Made by a program: the position numbers and the translations under genes. DNA of 64,000 bases from an uncultured bacterium (GTDB lineage: Bacteria; Bacteroidota; Ignavibacteria; Kapaibacteriales; UBA2268), in the NCBI GenBank assembly GCA_937875295.1, contig CALLXS010000054.1, forward strand, positions 21,991 through 85,990, written 5' to 3'. Shown in pieces: positions 63,864 to 64,000 of this stretch; the first letter of the stretch is position 1, and each line of letters opens with the position of its first letter. The notes beneath the pieces were generated by a model. That model did no database searches. It was not told the DNA's origin and saw only the letters and a list, made by a program, of their open reading frames with translations.

Positions 63864-64000
63864 ATGAACCAGTATAATTACATGACATTTAAATCAGTCT
63901 CCTATGCTATGAAGGCCGAGGCAGAGCTGAAAAAAAACGGAATTCAATATAAAATGATACCTGTACCAAGGAGCATCAGCTCAAGCTGTGGTTTATGCGT
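63864..64000 (+). CDS. DUF3343 protein (partial, runs off the window)
   Basis: The frame starts at ATG 63864 behind AAGG and gives 45 residues before the edge: YNYMTFKSVSYAMKAEAELK, then NGIQYKMIPVPRSISSSCGL. This is the start of DUF3343, a short Se/S-carrier-like protein with a conserved SSSCG motif, frequent in Clostridia. Confidence 0.85.
   Translation, partial: MNQYNYMTFKSVSYAMKAEAELKKNGIQYKMIPVPRSISSSCGLC

Noticed and set aside
58043..64000. Genomic island acquired by the Bacteroidota-like host
   Set aside because: No integrase, att repeat or tRNA at the border, and the right half consists of ordinary Clostridia chromosomal genes; a chimeric contig explains it better.
1..64000. CRISPR arrays, rRNA genes, insertion sequences
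   Set aside because: No regularly spaced repeats, ribosomal RNA motifs or transposase genes were seen on either strand.

Overview
The window is two different genomes joined end to end. Positions 1 to about 58,030 are very AT-rich DNA from a flagellated member of the wider Bacteroidota/Chlorobi group, probably a Kapabacteria- or Ignavibacteria-like lineage. The evidence is type IX secretion (T9SS) C-terminal sorting domains on two secreted proteins, a PorX-type receiver/PglZ regulator, weak Shine-Dalgarno sites, a Bacteroidota-type promoter (TTTG-N20-TAnnTTTG) before rpmG, and a complete-looking flagellar basal-body operon, which ordinary Bacteroidia lack. Positions from about 58,040 to 64,000 look like a Clostridia-type Firmicute: higher GC, strong AGGAGG ribosome binding sites, AGG arginine codons, tandem DUF1540, a copper-amine-oxidase-N/beta-propeller protein, an ApbE lipoprotein and DUF3343. 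The join cuts gpmI, which loses about its first 110 codons. A chimeric contig is the simplest explanation.

Layout of the first part. 1-4.4 kb: late flagellar genes (fliC, fliS, fliD, flaG, a FlgN/FliT-like ORF, a flgM-like gene) with sigma-28-type promoters before fliC and, unusually, inside the ORF that precedes flgM. 4.5-9.5 kb: ssb, an MCE/MlaD protein, aspS, an orphan adenine DNA methyltransferase and a short rpmG. 9.8-16.8 kb: a sigma-54 activator, pyrE, a CJM1_0395-family putative metalloprotease with its own sigma-28-like promoter, a family III CoA-transferase and a 915-residue barrel/VWA/OmpA protein. 17.1-25.3 kb: flgB-flgC-orf-fliE-fliF-fliG-fliH-fliI-fliJ-motE behind a sigma-54-like promoter. 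Together the sigma-54 activator, sigma-54 site, sigma-28 sites and FlgM suggest a classical flagellar hierarchy.

25.4-44 kb: a chorismatase-family enzyme, two T9SS cargo proteins either side of der, a UDP-glucuronate decarboxylase-like epimerase, purM, a small transaldolase, hutU, an Ogg2 glycosylase, a metal ABC transporter whose ATPase lacks any normal start codon, ccmB, folK, ruvB, a degenerate CDF-like membrane protein, trigger factor and tRNA-Leu(UAG). 44-58 kb: a serA-like dehydrogenase, pepT, porX, a second MlaD, a patatin/Omp85 protein, upp, a TatD nuclease fused in frame to a signal-peptide-bearing barrel, bcp, dnaX and truncated gpmI.

Clostridial part: a DUF551-like ORF, a NADAR-family pseudogene broken by three frameshifts, a replication-relaxation-like gene that seems to lack its 5' end, then the intact DUF1540, beta-propeller, apbE and partial DUF3343 genes. 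No CRISPR array, rRNA or insertion sequence was seen.
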